DNA from: Bacteroidota bacterium
GTDB taxonomy: Bacteria; Bacteroidota; Bacteroidia; Chitinophagales; Chitinophagaceae
Assembly (NCBI GenBank): GCA_026391195.1
Contig: JAPLEI010000056.1
Span: 1 to 41,593 of the forward strand
Reading direction: 5' to 3'
Length of the DNA stretch: 41,593 bases
Numbering within the stretch: position 1 is the first letter of the stretch; each line of letters begins with the position of its first letter. The notes under the pieces were generated by a model, which had not been told where the DNA came from, made no database searches, and saw nothing but the letters and a program-made list of their open reading frames with translations. The position numbers and the translations under genes are program-made. Of the stretch, positions 40,755 to 41,593 are shown in pieces.

Positions 40755-41593
40755 ATGAATAAAAAGACACCGAATAGTCGCAGAAATTTTTTGTTGCAAT
40801 CGGCCACACTGGCTGCGGGAATTTCCATTATACCCCGACATGTAATGGGCAGGGGATTTCTGGCACCCAGCGATCAACTTACCAAAGCCATCATTGGGGT
40901 TGGCGGCATGGGAAGAGGGCACATTGGTTATGCCAATACCAGGGTAGTTGCTATATGTGATGTAGATAAAAATCATCTTGCTGCTGCAGAAAAACTGATT
41001 CCTGGAAAAATTAAAACCTTTCACGACTACAAAGAATTAGTTGCCTTGCCGGAAGTGGATATTGTTCATATTGCTACCCCACCCCACTGGCATGCCCTTA
41101 TGTCGATTGCTGCAGTAGAAGCAGGAAAAGATGTATGGTGCGAAAAACCCATGACCAGAACCATCGGAGAAGGCCTTCGCGTGAAAGAAGCCGTGCAACA
41201 ATACAAAAAGATGTTCCGCCTAAATACCTGGTTCCGCTTTCAGGATACTTTTTATGGCATGAATACCTCTGTTAAACCCATAAAAAAATTAGTAGAGTCG
41301 GGTTTACTCGGATGGCCGTTGACTGTTACCGTTAGCAAAACCACCGGTTTCGACTGGAAGTTTTATTGGATTGGCAAAACCGATTTAACGGAGCAGCCGG
41401 TTCCGCCCGAACTGGATTATGACCGATGGCTGGGTCCGGCTCCGTATAAGCCTTATCATCCTCACCGGGTGCACGGCACATTCAGAGGATATTGGGATTA
41501 TGATGGAGGTGGTTTGGGGGATATGGGCCAACACTACTTAGATCCCATCCAATATTTTTTAGGGAAGGATGCTACCAGTCCTGTTAAAGTAGA
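40755..41593 (+). CDS. Gfo/Idh/MocA family oxidoreductase, Tat-exported, truncated by the window edge
   Basis: The ATG at 40755 opens a frame that runs to the window end (279 codons). It begins MNKKTPNSRRNFLLQSATLAAG, a twin-arginine export signal. The mature part has the Rossmann loop AIIGVGGMGRGHIG, VVAICDVD, the conserved CEKPM motif with catalytic Lys, and GGGLGDMGQHYLDP, the C-terminal-domain signature with conserved Asp and His. Such exported dehydrogenases, with pre-loaded NAD(P), are frequent in Bacteroidota and act on sugars in the periplasm. It differs from the cytoplasmic relative at 647. It lies 35 bp after the PhyH gene and may be co-transcribed with it. Confidence 0.9.
   Translation, partial: MNKKTPNSRRNFLLQSATLAAGISIIPRHVMGRGFLAPSDQLTKAIIGVGGMGRGHIGYANTRVVAICDVDKNHLAAAEKLIPGKIKTFHDYKELVALPEVDIVHIATPPHWHALMSIAAVEAGKDVWCEKPMTRTIGEGLRVKEAVQQYKKMFRLNTWFRFQDTFYGMNTSVKPIKKLVESGLLGWPLTVTVSKTTGFDWKFYWIGKTDLTEQPVPPELDYDRWLGPAPYKPYHPHRVHGTFRGYWDYDGGGLGDMGQHYLDPIQYFLGKDATSPVKV

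Overview
The window looks like the chromosome of a free-living Bacteroidota bacterium, most likely a member of the Chitinophagaceae. This rests on the many secreted proteins whose signal peptides end in '-AQ', the TonB-dependent receptor with an N-terminal carboxypeptidase-regulatory-like domain, AT-rich leaders without Shine-Dalgarno sequences, and the abundance of Gfo/Idh/MocA dehydrogenases and Tat-type sugar isomerases. No rRNA, tRNA, CRISPR, transposase or integrase was found.

The two ends are carbohydrate-type genes. On the left (1-4562) are a truncated exported sugar isomerase/epimerase, a small decayed gene remnant, a Gfo/Idh/MocA oxidoreductase plus a second sugar isomerase, and a heparinase II/III-type lyase. 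On the right (39892-41593) are a PhyH-type dioxygenase and a truncated Tat-exported Gfo/Idh/MocA oxidoreductase.

Between them (about 4.6-39.8 kb) lies one large catabolic island of about 33 genes. Operon A runs leftward from 16720 to 4610: DUF3598-like protein, LeuC/LeuD-like hydratase 1, HpcH/HpaI aldolase, HapK/RedY-like protein, SDR, HyuA, a small secreted protein, HyuB, methyltransferase, an unknown protein, a SnoaL-like protein and an MFS transporter. Next come an MFS/reductase pair (19126-16818), a TonB-dependent receptor (19387-22263), a leftward trio (reductase, secreted VOC protein, DUF1838 protein; 25328-22328), an alpha/beta hydrolase, a leftward FAD oxidoreductase, and a rightward trio (carbon-nitrogen hydrolase, aldehyde dehydrogenase, CpcT/CpeT-like protein; 27720-30832). 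Operon F runs leftward from 38688 to 30833: HMG-CoA-lyase-like enzyme, LeuC/LeuD-like hydratase 2, CaiB/BaiF CoA-transferase, dihydropyrimidinase-like hydrolase, SDR, MFS transporter and a MarR regulator. A secreted VOC protein is divergent from it.

The strongest direct signal is a 21-bp inverted repeat (arms TTAGTTAA / TTAACTAA or ATAGTTAA / TTAACTAT around a 5-bp spacer). It occurs five times, each time immediately upstream of one or two of these transcription units and nowhere obvious in the flanking sugar genes. The MarR protein at the end of operon F is the only regulator in the window and the likely ligand-responsive repressor, so the island appears to be a single regulon.

The chemistry suggested by the families is uptake of a bulky molecule by the receptor, modification by secreted proteins, opening of a lactam or cyclic imide ring (HyuA/HyuB; dihydropyrimidinase-like enzyme; carbon-nitrogen hydrolase-like protein), hydration of substituted maleates to malates (two LeuCD-like pairs), CoA activation (CaiB) and aldol-type cleavage (HMG-CoA-lyase-like, HpcH/HpaI). 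The lipocalin-like CpcT/CpeT and DUF3598 relatives and the HapK/RedY relative belong to families tied to bilins and prodiginines. My working hypothesis is therefore degradation of a pyrrole-derived pigment such as a linear tetrapyrrole. That substrate is inference; the regulon is seen in the sequence.
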